NCBI GenBank assembly: GCA_025449115.1
Contig: JAHLKC010000120.1
Coordinates: 1 to 64,000, forward strand
Direction of reading: 5' to 3'
DNA: 64,000 nucleotides
Source: Chytridium lagenaria
Taxonomy: Eukaryota; Chytridiomycota; Chytridiomycetes; Chytridiales; Chytridiaceae
The position numbers and the translations under genes were made by a program. Of this stretch, positions 53,725 to 64,000 are shown piece after piece. The notes below the pieces were generated by a model. That model was given only the letters and a program-made list of their open reading frames with translations, was not told where the DNA came from and did no database searches. Position 1 is the stretch's first letter; every line of letters begins with the position of its first letter.

Positions 53725-55375
53725 TCATAGAACGCATTTCCCATTTTTCATTTTCCACATGCCGAGTTCTTCGAAAATCCATGTCTTGTTATCAGTATGA
53801 ACCCAGATTCGGTCATCTGGCTTTTGCGCTTAAAAATGGAAAGGAAAAAAAAAAAAAAAAAAAAAAAGCGAAAAGGGTTAGATTATTGGGAAACAGAACG
53901 ATATAAACGAGGGTGAAATGACATAGAAATTGTAAAAAGAAATCAAAAAAAGAAAGTTGGCTTATTACCATCCTTCCAGTAGTTCGGATGATACATAACT
54001 TCCTTTTCTCCTCTCTCTTTAGCTCATCCGTATATTTTTCCCATCCTTCCCCACGCAGCCCCGGTGCCCATTGTGGCATCGCATTCGCATACGCAAGCTG
54101 ACTTAAAATTCGTACACGTATCGGATCCCAATTGCTGTCGATATTTGTTTTGTTCAAAGGCTTTCTAGACTTGATGCCGGCGGGCAGCGGGTCAATCATA
54201 ATGGAAGAAGCCTCGTGGTTGAGAATATTATCCAGACCCCATTGATCATTGCCTCCAGATTTGAGAAGGGTGCTGTAGAGGCGAGAAGTGCGAGGATTCG
54301 AACGAACAAAGAAAAATCCACCGCAGATCTTTGGGATGTGGGGTTCGCCTTCGTATGGATCGTTAAGAAGGTGGTATGGCTTTCGAGCATCTGTACTATA
54401 AATCTGAAAAATAATTTGAATTAAAAAAAAAAAAAAAAAAAACGCATAATAAAGTTACGTACAATATCAGGATAATCGCTTAAGAATTTCTTCTCAGGTT
54501 CCGACTTGAACCAGTCGATGTTTGAGGCCGCTTCGTGTCTAGTTTCTGGGTTGGGCACGCCATATGGAAGGTTGAGGTCTTCAAAGGGATTTGCCAAATA
54601 GAATGTGTCGGCGTCCGAGAAGACCATGTTGATACCAATGCTATCAAGAAGACGCGTAAAAAACTGTAAATGTTTTTTTATCAGTATAGATATAACAAAG
54701 CAGGAGATGGAAGGGAGGAAAAAAGAAAAGTAAAAGGAATGAGAATACGCACGCTTTTCCGTAGATTCATCATGCTTAAATATTTGTGCCCGTCAACTGT
54801 TCCGGACGCGAACACAGGTTCCGCGGTGGAATCTGGCTCAAAGTACACCCCCAACGGTGTTTTCCACCTCTTCATGCTTTCTCTCAAACTCTGTTCATCC
54901 CTCCCTGTCCAGTCAAAAAATGATCCATCTAGAATCTCCTTCCTCCAGTTCAATATCTCTGCGACAAGACCCTCGTCCAATGCCCAAATGACAATCTGAT
55001 CCAAGAGATCGGGGGCTACATTAAGTAATGAGCAAACCATGTTTTTGATCATCGGAATACTAGCAGTGTTGGCAGAGGTGACGAACACTGTCTGATAGTG
55101 GTTCAAGCGTGACTGCCACCACCAGCGCTCCGTAGCAAATGTGGATTCGGTTCGATTGAAGAAGGGCGAAGGGATGATGGCTTGTCTGATGGATTGTTGA
55201 TCCTTTGAAGCTGTCGAGATGCCTGTAGTTTTTCATAGTTTTCTCGAACATCCTCCATCCCTAGAGTACTTGAAATGCTGTTGATACTTGTGATGATGAA
55301 AAAAGTGATGACGCATGATATGAGCGTCATGATGCCCATCGCACTTCTCGCCAGCATGGTTGCTTTGCTAGACAT
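53725..55375 (-). CDS. Type II membrane glycosyltransferase (nucleotide-diphospho-sugar transferase type), four exons, two apparent frameshifts
   Basis: Probable exons: 54,753-55,375, 54,463-54,663, 53,969-54,403 and 53,725-53,828, with donors GTGCGT, GTACGT, GTAATA and acceptors ACAG, TCAG, TAAG. Start ATG at 55,375 gives a short cytosolic tail and one signal-anchor helix (GIMTLISCVITFFIITSI), so a Golgi lumenal enzyme is likely. Catalytic features: QTVFVTSAN, VIWALDEG, MVFSDADTFYL (DxD metal site), CGGFFFVRSNPRT, GNDQWGLDNIL, MYHPNYWKDG; these fit the Nucleotid_trans family. Frame slips of one base near 55,200 and 54,010 are needed; they could be assembly errors or real lesions. Donor sugar unknown. 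Confidence 0.8.
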
Positions 55376-55904
55376 GGAGATCTATCGCCTGATCGGACGT
55401 CTTTTTTGCTGGAAGGAAGGATGGAAGAATAATAATGTGTGTGGTTGACGCCAACACTATTTTTCGGGTGGGGAAGGAAAATTCTTTTTTAATAATATTT
55501 AATTATTACCAGATCCATATTTATAATAAATATTACCCAAGGTGCATAGTTCCATATTTTAATAATTAATTCATCTTATTAATCAATAACAAATACGGAG
55601 GAAGGAATTTAATTAATATTTAATAAGCGGGAGCTCGCAAAAGACGGATTGCATCCAACGTTGTATTTAATATCTTTTTGTGTTTGTGATTTTGTGATTA
55701 CTTCTTTGTTACACAGTGCGTGCGCCTTGACTTTGAACCGCCCAGGTCCTTCCTCACTTTCCACTCTTGGCCGTTGGTGATCACCCAGTAAGAAACATTT
55801 CAGAGGTGAAGGAGCAGGTTGAACGTGAGGGGTGGACAATGGAGCAAAGGACTGCACAAGAGATGCAGTTGTTTAGGCAACCCATCTCTGTTGTTGCTTG
55901 AATA
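55376..55904. other. Upstream region of the glycosyltransferase gene
   Basis: AT-rich (several ATATTTAATTATT tracts, 55,480-55,620), no clear TATA position. No second gene recognised; 55,609-55,857 is an unconvincing open stretch. Confidence 0.4.
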
Positions 55905-56352
55905 GTGGTACTCACTTTCTTTTTTTTCCCTCGAAAAATGATTTTTCGAGGGGTAGTACAACTGTTATACACATGTTGCACATTCAAACCTTACGATTTC
56001 GGCCAATCAGAAAATCGAAAAAGAGCTTAAATCCTGTGTAGCAAAAACCGTCCTCGACGACGGTTTTTGCTACACAGAAACATTTTGTAAGACGTCTGTG
56101 AAACGAAAGGAATGCGACTGTTTTCAACCCAAGGTTGAAAAATACAAATCGAGGCAGAGGAAGAGGAAGAGGAGGAGAAAAAAATAAAATAATTAATTAA
56201 ATTACTTCTTATAGTAGTGTCCGTGGTACATAACATGGGATAGAGAGCATTGCTGATGGTGGGGGTCGTCAGTTTATCAAAATTGATCAAATAAGTGTAA
56301 CTAGGCGTTACACATGCAGTTTCTGAAATGTAAAAAAGAAAGTGAGTACCAC
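55905..56352. mobile_element. TA-flanked MITE (Tc1/mariner-like ends), 448 bp
   Basis: Perfect terminal inverted repeats GTGGTACTCACTTTCTTTTT at 55,905 and 56,352, each flanked by TA, the target duplication of Tc1/mariner elements. The interior contains a CCTCGAAAAAT/ATTTTTCGAGG stem near 55,931, an 18-bp perfect stem (TGTGTAGCAAAAACCGTC arms, 56,035-56,077) and a TTTTCAACC/GGTTGAAAA stem near 56,120. No coding sequence. Confidence 0.8.
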
Positions 56353-56774
56353 TATTAATGCCTCACGGTGTCCGAACTGGTCCAGGCTCAGTGTAACATT
56401 ACTGCCAACTCTGGAATCTCGAGTCATTTAGTCGGAATATGATGACAATTATTCACCTAGTGTTCCATGAGAGTCCCCTAGGAGGTACAGAAAAAACTAG
56501 CGAAAATGTCTGTACCTCATGCAGCTAGTGGGGAGATCTGGCCCAGGTTTTACTAGCGAGGACTTTGCGAAAAATTCAAGATGAAATAAGGGGGGGGCCA
56601 GGAGGAGAAAGCGCCGCAGGCGCGGAAAAAAAAAAAAAGACAAAAAAGATAAAAAAAAATAAAAATGGAGGAGGAGAGCGAGAGGAAGCTCTTCTCCTCA
56701 CAATTTCTTTTTCTTTTGTATTTCTTTTATTGATTTCTTCCTTTTATCCATAGAGGCCGTCATGACGGACTCCC
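56353..56774. other. Spacer, purine-rich, no gene
   Basis: Contains a G8 run and an A13 run near 56,590-56,640 and an A/G-rich tract; no supported gene. Confidence 0.4.
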
Positions 56775-57000
56775 CCGCTCCCTCCCTCCCTCCCTCCCTC
56801 TGTCCATCCACCCATCTCATCCACCCATCCATCCACCCATCTCATCCACCCATCCATCCAATCATCCCATCCACCCATCTATCCCATCCACCCATCCATC
56901 TTGCCCACCCATCCCATCCACCCATCCATCTTGCCCACCCATCCCATTCACCCATCCATCTTGCCCATCCATCCCATCCACCCATTCATTCATCCATCGC
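56775..57000 (+). repeat. (CCCATCCA/CCTC)n microsatellite
   Basis: CTCCCTCC units, then CATCCACCCATC units with a secondary period of about 29 bp (CTTGCCCACCCATCCCATCC). The open frame over it is an artefact of the repeat. Confidence 0.9.
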
Positions 57001-57116
57001 TCCACCAACCATTCGGGCCGTCGTTGCTGAACGTATTGGACGGGGGCTGCTGAGCATACTGGGTCGCAGTGCGTTTTGGGTAGGAGGAGCGGTTGGGGAG
57101 GGGCGTTGTCCTTCAG

Positions 57117-57486
57117 TATGTGTAATCCTCCTCCTCCACCTATTCTTTTTTTTCTCCTCTTTTGGCGTCATTGAAGTCTTTGGCAGATGCTCCAGATCTG
57201 ATGGGGTTCAATTCCCCTTCAGGTCTATATTATGCGAAGAGACCAGAGCACGGTGTTAGTGTTTTACGTTTATTACTATGATACTTTTCGCATGTTCTTC
57301 CCCCACTTCTTTTAACAGTCATTATCCTCCCCATCCCTGTCCTCGTCATAATCATCACCAGCGTCTTCCTCCCCTCCCCCTCTTCCTCGTCATCCTCATC
57401 GTCTTCTTGCTCAGTGTCCGCATCATTTTCTCCCATTTCGAGAACATCACCGTTGGCATCATCATCGTCATTCGTCACAAATTCTC
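57117..57486 (+). repeat. Left inverted repeat of the KDZ element
   Basis: Matches 63,262-63,628 in reverse, with indels. It includes the last third of the accessory gene's final exon. It contains GGGGTTCAATTCCCC (57,199-57,213), a tRNA T-arm-like hairpin that also occurs, degenerate, at 63,222 and 63,530. Confidence 0.75.
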
Positions 57487-59856
57487 GAGACAAATGTAAG
57501 GCTTGAGCGCGAACTTCAATTGCAGGAGCAAATTGTGACGCGTGTGGCTTGCGAGCTGATACTTTAAGCCGACCCCAGTTGGACTCGAAATAGTCAATGT
57601 CGTCGGTGTTCCATGGTGGAGTTTTCAGTTTGTCGATTTTATCAGGGCGGTCTTCCCATCCTTCGATCTTAAATCGTGAGCTTGATTGCAAGATCCTATA
57701 GGGAACTTTGGTGAAGAAGGGTGGCCTCCGTATTGGCGCGCCGTAGAGCTTCGTTAAGCACAAGTAAAAATTGATTTCGAAGAATAGTGCGCCGCTGCTC
57801 CAAAAACTCTATGGAGGGTTGCGAGGATGATGCGTCGGATGCTGCAACCATGTCAAGATGCTTGTCCAACGATTCTATCCAGGCAAACCGAATACGGCCG
57901 TTGGCACCCATGTTCGCTACTGCCATTTTTTGCAATGGAATCTAGGGAGAAAAGAGTCATTAGAGCTGCAATCGCGTAATCACCTACTAGAAGCTGTAAT
58001 AAAGAGTGGTGTCTTTGCCTTCGCCATAAAAACCATTGAAATTAGCGGAATATTTGCCTTCGCTATTGTTTGTCAGTGCTCAATAAATTTGCCACGAAAG
58101 CCTACCGCAATATTGCCTAGCATCATCTATCAGCTCCTTTCCTTTCCTATATATCCGACGTTGCTCTGTTACTGACACCTTTATTTTCCCATCTCGAAAT
58201 TCCGCAACACGTTCCAAAGCCAGTTTTTTGTATAAAGCCTCAGTTTCAGGAGTTCGCTTCTTCCATTCCGCTCTGCAAGTATTTCCTGTAAACCTTTCCT
58301 TTGGCAGTGTAGCTATATAGGATGCTTCCGCTAAAAAAAAAAGAAAGAACGATAAATTAATAAATGTATGTCCATTTTGATTTAATTAAAGAAACAAAAA
58401 CCTTTTTTCTTCATCCAGAAATCTTGACGAAACATGTTGAAGGCCATTCCTTCGTCACTACAGCTCAACAAACTGAAAACAGTATTCTACATAAGGCTTT
58501 TAGGAGAAAAAAAACGGTTATTCAGCTTACTTTACTCTTAATGCCTTCTTCCAAGGCTGAAGCAGCAGGCGCACTGGTTTCTGCGTGTAAAAGTACCGTA
58601 TTCGAGGCCCCAGCCTGGTCCGTTGCCTGCATAAATTATTCTGAAGTCCAATAACGCGAAAAAATTACACACCTTTTTTCCGCTATCATTTTTCTGTTAA
58701 GCCAATTCTGTGGCAATAGATATATGCTAAGTAAACACGACCAAATTTAAAAAATTGGCTTACCTTCACCACTTTCTTGTCAAGATTTAGATCTTGAGCA
58801 AGCTTACAGTGGTCAACGTCGTGGGGTTGTTTTCCTGTGACACCCCTCTCGCGCGCTTCCATCAAGGCCTTAAGTTGAAGAGAAGTAAATTCCGTTCTCA
58901 TCCGTTTCGCAGCCTTTGCAGGATTTTGCTTAGGAAATTAGCAAAAAGACATCGGAAGAAGGTGAACTCACAACGGTCTTCTTTGCTGACATATTTTTTT
59001 TGTTTTGCGGGTGGGAGCTGTTGATTGAGAAGCTTGACGCGAGGGGAGGCGTGATAAAGAACTCAGTGTATGTGTGGCCTCACGCGAAACTTCACGCGAA
59101 ATTCTTTCTGAAACTGTTTCGTTTGCTGAGTCTGGCTGCTGAGGTTGCGAATCGGAAAGTTGTGGATACAGAAGTGAGGGCTGCGCTGGATTTGATTGGG
59201 GTTGAGTACGTGACCATTGTAGAGGTGTGGGAGGGTTTGATGCTGGGTAAGGGGGGGTAGCTTGAGGCGCCGCGGTGGAAGGTACAGAAAAGGGTGCAAT
59301 CAAATTTATGTTGCTCGTATTATGCTGCGGTGATTTCGAAAGTGTGTAGGTGGGCTGGCCTGCAGCTGAGTGTTGCTGCTGAATAGGCTTCGGCTGCATA
59401 TGTGGTGGTATATGGGATTGCAGATAGATGGAGTTTGTTGATGGAACAAAAACTCCGTTAGCTGGGGGACTGTAGACAGGACCACCAGAATTGAAGTAAG
59501 GGAAAGGATTATCGATAGGAAAGTCATATGGCGGCCGTGATGATGATGGAGCATGATGCATCATGTTTATTGGTGGTTGAGATTGGCCAGACAGGGGGGG
59601 TTGTAATAAAAAGAGGGGCGGATGTGTGCTGGGATTTTGAAGTAGTCGCGTGAGAAGAGGGGCAATATAATGGATGGGAGGAAACATGATGGTATCCAGA
59701 TGCAGTTGCTGGGCTAGCAACACTGGTAATTCGTGCCATTGCAGTTTGATGGCTCATCGGTGGTCTCAAGCGCTGAGATGCCTCATCCGAGAACATGTTC
59801 GAATTTTTTGACGAATTTGACGAATTGATTTCGGACTTTTTCACTTTGTTCCTCAA
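57230..59856 (-). CDS. Accessory protein of the KDZ element: homeodomain-like and HMG-like DNA-binding protein
   Basis: Several exons joined by short introns (for example donor GTGAGT near 58,967, donor GTAAGC near 58,771, acceptor TTTTTTTTAG near 58,333, acceptor CTCCCTAG near 57,943). N-terminus (about 59,000-59,856): Pro/Gln/Ser-rich. Next RMRTEFTSLQLKALMEARER ... LAQDLNLDKKVVK (58,770-58,915), close to homeodomain helices 1-3 although the WFQN motif is not visible. Then a basic helical part (AEWKKRTPETEALYKKLALE, about 58,150-58,290) that resembles an HMG box. C-terminus: FESNWGRLKVSAR and a long Asp/Glu tail. A one-base slip near 57,735 is needed. Possibly a transposon end-binding or transcription factor; function unproven. 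Confidence 0.5.
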
Positions 59857-60099
59857 TAATTATACTTATCAGTATTCGGCATTCAGGTTTTGAGCCTATG
59901 CTCTTCGATTTACGCTACGCGTAATAATTGTAAAGTGTAAAGTCACCACCTTATAAAGTCCGTAATAAATTGATATCAATATGACGGGGAAAAGCAAAAG
60001 TGGACGTTTTTCGGAATCTCAAAAAAAAAGAGGTATAAACAAAATAATAATGCAACAATTGCGGTTTTAAAAATATATTCTGGCTTCCAAGATTTATTA

Positions 60100-63000
60100 A
60101 AATGTTTTCTCTTACTTCCTCTAAATGGCTTTTCTTGTAAAATCCGTATTCAAAGCTATTAAACTCGTCCAAAACTTGTGCAATAGCATTTGCCAAATGT
60201 TCATCATAGAGCTTTGCCTTACGAATCAGCTTCCGTGCAGTAAGTAAAGACTCTGTTTCGTGGCAAATACTCCTTTTCAACCTCTCCTTCAATCCAATCC
60301 CACTCCTGCTGCTTTTCGTGATAAAACTCTAACATATTTTCTAAATCCTTTGTGTGTAATGCGAAATCCTCCAGTATCCGCCAGTACTCTTGCACATTGT
60401 CCACGTCCACCAAATTTGCAAGACTATCGTAAAATATCTTTTTCTGTCAGTTTGGCAGGAAGATTGGAGGTTGACGACAACGTTGGTGAATTAGTAATGT
60501 TCGCTTTGCTTGCCGTGATCGTCGCCGGAGTCGCCGGAGTTGCAGCGTAGTTATACTCAAAAAACAGCCATCTCATGATCGCTGTCATCACTGTCTTGCT
60601 CCACAAGAAGGTCGAGGCGTGCAATCTCTTCATTGATCTCGGAGCTGTTGGCGTCAAAGTTGTTGTAGGTATTCAGATAGTGGTTGAAGTTTTCTTGATG
60701 CTTTTTCAACTTTCGCTTAAGCTTTGAAGTAATTGTGGTTCCTACGGGCAGGTACTATGTGTGAGAAAGAGCGTAACGCGGGGAATAAATTACCTGAACG
60801 ACGCCTTAGCAAAGTCCTCTCAATGTTTCGTATCTGGGATGCTCTTGATCTAATTTCAGCCTCAACAAATATTTGCTTTTGTTCACGTTGTCCTTGTTCT
60901 TGAAGACAGTAAAGACTTGCTTTCGCGTTTCTCTGTTTCTTTTCACAGCATCCATGTACCCCGATTGTGAGAAGTGTATTTCCGCTTGAACACCAATTTT
61001 GTCCAGGCTAGCTAATTTCTTAAATCCGTTTCGAAAACACCGTCAAAGTACGGATGGGTATTCTGGTTTGGTTATCAGTGACGGAGCCATGAACAGAAAG
61101 TGTAAAATGAAGCAGAACCTCCAAAATAATGTTACCTTTCTATTCTTGAAATGTCTGTCTCATTCATTGCAACAGATATGCTTAAATGTCGATTCCCAGC
61201 CGTTTGTCGTTGTGTACTCCCAATCACTGGAGCCATATCTGACCACCGTCGTTCCGAACCCTCAAGGTCTGCAGTGCCAATGCCCATACAAATATGTGGA
61301 CCATATCCTGCCTGACACCCTTTGTCGTGACAATATGCATGAAGCTTGGGTACCATGGTAATATATGGTACAGGCTGTCCATGTTTAACGAGGTGAGGAT
61401 GGGAGTTTGCATGCAATATCGTAGAAAAAGGCTATTTGTCCGATTTTGGAATCGTTTCCGAGTTTCCATTAATGAGTTTACCGCGTAAGTCAATTTTTCG
61501 CCTTTATCTATATCTGCTACTGTTAGATGAATAACAGTTTTTTTTTACCATAAATAATATCCGAGGCTTCATGCCTGCAAAATGTAGCGAATATGGCGGA
61601 GACATCTGTTTTTGTGGAGGCTTTGGAGCTGATGGATCCGGCTATAAATGATGCAGAGCATTGCTCTTTTACACTTGCATTTGTAACGGTAGATAGATAG
61701 GAGGAATCAGCATTCTAAATTACGCGTTAATGAGTGCAATTAATATATACCACGCTTGCCTTAAAAAATTCTTTGGAGATTATAGATGTCCCGTAATCGC
61801 CACCCCCTCCGTGCTCTCTAGACAGCTTCTTTGCAGAAAAGTAAGCATCCGCTGTCTTTTTAAAGGTTAAAGATAAAAATTATGCCCATTCCCACCCTAA
61901 ATAGCAAGCCTTTGCTCTCCTTGCCGCCTTCACACGGACACTTTGTACGGCCTGGACCGAGTTTTGTCAACAACTGCCTTCACCAGGCGCCCATGCCATG
62001 TCATGTGCCGCAGTATTAATAATTCTCGTATGGCCACAAGAAAATTGCGATAGAACGGGTCTTTACTTCCAAAATTGATGGTAAAATCGTCATAAAAGGT
62101 TGACGCAAAGATAGACTCAAAAGCTTTCTTCAATACACGGCGGTCACGTTCAGCTTTAACCATTTTAAGAATGGAAAAGCCAGGCGCTGAAAAATATTGG
62201 TAAATGTGGAGGCTAAGGAATAAATAAATTCATTACCTGGCTTCAAGGCCGACGAAGGCATAATCCCATTCATCAAAAGCAAGCATGGAAGACTGATATC
62301 ACCAATACAAGCAGTGATACGGATTGTCTCCAGTCCAACAGAGCCAAGAACAGGTATGGAGTATCTTGAAGGTGGTTGAGTGGAGTTTGCGCATGTATCA
62401 CATTCGCACGTAACTGCTTTCGGGAGCTCATTGTAAGATTTGTCCTTGTTATCCGTCATGTAGAACGGGAGAAAAGCCTCAAGAAGTTTAAAACGCAAAG
62501 CCTCAAACTCGACAAGCTCATTTTTTTGCTCCTCGGCGTAGGACATTCCTGTATGCCATCGTCCACGAGACTTGACCGCCTGGAAAGTATGGAATCGCAT
62601 TGGGATTGAAACTGCAAAGCCATCTGAATTATCATCATTGCCCTCCTGAAAGTGATGAAGATCCTCTTCCCTGACCTCATCCCCCCAACTTTCAGCCTCA
62701 TCCTCTGAATCTGTAGGCTCCTGAAGGTTATCAATGCTCCCCCTTAAATCTTCAACTTGCCGTAGCTGATAGACCTCATCCAAGCGTTCCTGGCCCTCTT
62801 GCTGGCGTCGTAAAACGCTTAATCGCGCTCTCTCTGTTGGTATCCCATTGGATGACCTTGCAATGGATAATTGAGTCCATGTAAGGCGGCGCCTTCTGGA
62901 GTCTGCATCAATAATATCTTCTAGATTTGATGGGAATTGCTGCTCCAGGACTCCATCCACATTGGCAGGTATTCCATCTCCAACGGTATCAGACACCAGC

Positions 63001-63122
63001 GCTGTCGACGCCTTTTGACCATGATCCGCAGAGTTCACCGGGCTGGAGTGAAGGGTTATTATTTGTTTTGTTTTGGTTGCCAAAAAATTAAACCCGCTCG
63101 CCTTCGATGTATAATTAAACAT
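60100..63122 (-). CDS. KDZ (Kyakuja-Dileera-Zisupton) transposase, multi-exon, with frame breaks
   Basis: ATG at 63,122. Exon 1 (62,237-63,122): acidic N-terminus, then CECDTCAN and ACIGDISLPCLLLMNGIMPS. Exon 2 from 62,186 (APGFSILKMVKAERDRR). Then TADAYFSAKKLSREHGGGGD near 61,820, TDVSAIFATFCRHEASDIIY near 61,580, FFYDIACKL near 61,405, and the signature GIGTADLEGSERRWSDMAPV with GSTQRQTAGN near 61,200-61,290; these order and spacing fit the KDZ DDE-type core. C-terminal helical part: 60,219-60,413 and 60,780-61,010. A one-base slip near 61,405 and another near 61,935 are required, so the copy may be inactive. It would cut and paste the element. Confidence 0.75.
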
Positions 63123-63261
63123 TGAATAAAAAAGACGTTTATTACAGCAACTGTTAAAATGGACGGGAGTTTGAAATAAAGCCGCTTTAGTGAGGTCAAA
63201 CAGCTAGTGATAGACCTTAAGGGAATTGAACCCCATTAGACCTGGAGCCTCTGCAAAAGCG

Positions 63262-63628
63262 AGAGTTTGTGACGAATGACGATGATGATGCCAACGGTGA
63301 TATCCTCGAAATGAGAGAAAATGATGCGGACACTGAGCAAGATGACGATGAGGATGATGAAGAGGGGAGGGGAGGAACACGCTTGTGATGATTACGAAGA
63401 GGACGGGGATGGGGAGGAGGATAATGACTGTTTAAATAAGTGGGAGAAGAACATGCGAAAACTATTATAGTCATAAAGGTGAAAGCACTAACACCGCGCT
63501 CTGGTGTCTTGGCATATTATAGACCTGAAGGGGGCTTGAACCCAGCAAATCTGGAGCATCTGCGCGATAGACTGCAACGACGCCAAAAGAGGAGGGAAAA
63601 AAGGATGGGAGAAGGAGGATTACACATA
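63262..63628 (-). repeat. Right inverted repeat of the KDZ element
   Basis: Reverse of 57,117-57,486. It carries a non-coding copy of the acidic tail (TNDDDDANGD, then DADTEQDDDEDDEE in plus-strand reading) of the accessory gene. A further short copy of the AGACCTGAAGGG...GGAGCATCTGC box lies just inside at 63,212-63,256. Confidence 0.75.
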
Positions 63629-63802
63629 ATGGAGCACAAGAGCTGGAACGTGTATGGAGGGGCAAACATTGAAAAGGAGCGGAGGGATGAGGAGGCTGCG
63701 AGCGAGATGAAGAAGAGCCGGAGGACTGCGGTAGGTAGTGCTCTGTTCTGTAATGCCACACGTCGAATTGCATTTTAGGAATAAAGAAAAGAAACGACTT
63801 AC

Positions 63803-63902
63803 TTCTGTGCCTCACATTCCTCGCAACACCGAATAAAACCATCAAAATAGCTCCACACGCCATAAGACTCAATAGGTAAATAGGATCGAATCTCATGCTC
63901 AT
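63803..63902 (-). CDS. Possible first exon of a membrane protein, cut off by the KDZ element
   Basis: ATG at 63,902 (or 63,896) gives MSMRFDPIYLLSLMACGAIL followed by more hydrophobic residues and a basic RNVRHR end: a signal anchor. It ends at a strong donor GTAAGT (63,797-63,802). The sequence beyond it to the left is the KDZ element, so the gene would be disrupted or have the transposon in its intron. No second exon was found left of 57,117. It could be chance. Confidence 0.3.
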
Positions 63903-64000
63903 ATCATATATCAAAGGTTAAATATAATTACGCTCTAGGGCCTCCACGTGGAACTCGGCGAATTGCGCAAGGACAACGACTTGGGCTGCTGCGGTTGTGG

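Larger units (their letters stand above)
57117..63628 (-). mobile_element. KDZ-type DNA transposon with long inverted repeats
   Basis: About 6.5 kb, bounded by imperfect inverted repeats of about 370 bp (57,117-57,486 and 63,262-63,628) whose outer ends share GGATTACACATA. Inside, both genes are on the minus strand: the transposase (about 60,100-63,122) and an accessory gene (57,230-59,856). KDZ transposons with accessory genes are known from fungi. The exact ends and target duplication could not be fixed by eye. Confidence 0.65.

Noticed and set aside
56762..57259. 165-codon Pro/His-rich open frame
   Set aside because: It is the translation of the CATCCACC microsatellite.
59000..59260. Plus-strand open frame at 59.0-59.3 kb
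   Set aside because: It is antisense to the Pro/Gln-rich exon of the accessory gene.

Overview
The window looks like a fungal subtelomere or transposon-rich heterochromatin block, probably from an early-diverging (Mucoromycota-like) fungus. This rests on TTAGGG-type telomere repeats, short GT-AG introns with GTAAG-type donors, a KDZ (Kyakuja-Dileera-Zisupton) transposase, a PIF1/Helitron-type helicase remnant and a type II membrane glycosyltransferase. The taxonomic call is inference; no rRNA or housekeeping marker is present. Apart from the glycosyltransferase and one doubtful exon at the right edge, everything recognisable is mobile or satellite DNA.

Region 1 (1-28,250) is an uninterrupted head-to-tail array of seven non-LTR retrotransposons, all on the minus strand. 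Each junction is marked by the same two telomere units (CCCTAACCCTAA on the plus strand), at most junctions with a short A-run on the element sense strand. Type A elements (about 5.9-6 kb: A0 cut by the window edge, then A1, A2, A3, A4) carry ORF1 (zinc ribbon, coiled coil, conserved C-terminal domain) and ORF2 (APE endonuclease, reverse transcriptase, CCHC). Type B elements (2.0-2.2 kb: B1, B2) carry only a divergent ORF1 homologue but share 3'-terminal motifs with type A. An RT-bearing element plus a Gag-only partner at telomere repeats resembles the HeT-A/TART arrangement of Drosophila and is the main discovery candidate.

Region 2 (28,251-40,770) starts at the last telomere doublet with a Ty1/copia element cut inside its integrase and retaining RT, RNase H, polypurine tract and 3' LTR. 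The copia element itself sits in a decayed Gypsy-like element on the minus strand. A plausible history is a chromosome break in the copia element, telomere healing, and repeated LINE insertion into the new telomere.

Region 3 (40,771-53,724) holds a PIF1-like helicase pseudogene, a PIF/Harbinger-like TIR element with TAA target duplication, an array of tRNA T-arm/B-box copies, a duplicated non-coding unit with conserved pairing, a 166-bp AT-rich satellite with dimeric higher-order structure, a second satellite carrying the palindrome TTGGCCGGCCGGCCAA, and an odd A-B-A'-B' inverted structure. It resembles pericentromeric or boundary heterochromatin.

Region 4 (53,725-64,000) has a four-exon glycosyltransferase gene with two apparent frameshifts, a TA-flanked MITE, a microsatellite, and a 6.5-kb KDZ transposon with about 370-bp inverted repeats. 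The KDZ element encodes its transposase and a multi-exon accessory protein with homeodomain-like and HMG-like segments. A possible first exon of a membrane protein lies at the right edge. All exon limits, pairings and similarities were worked out by eye.
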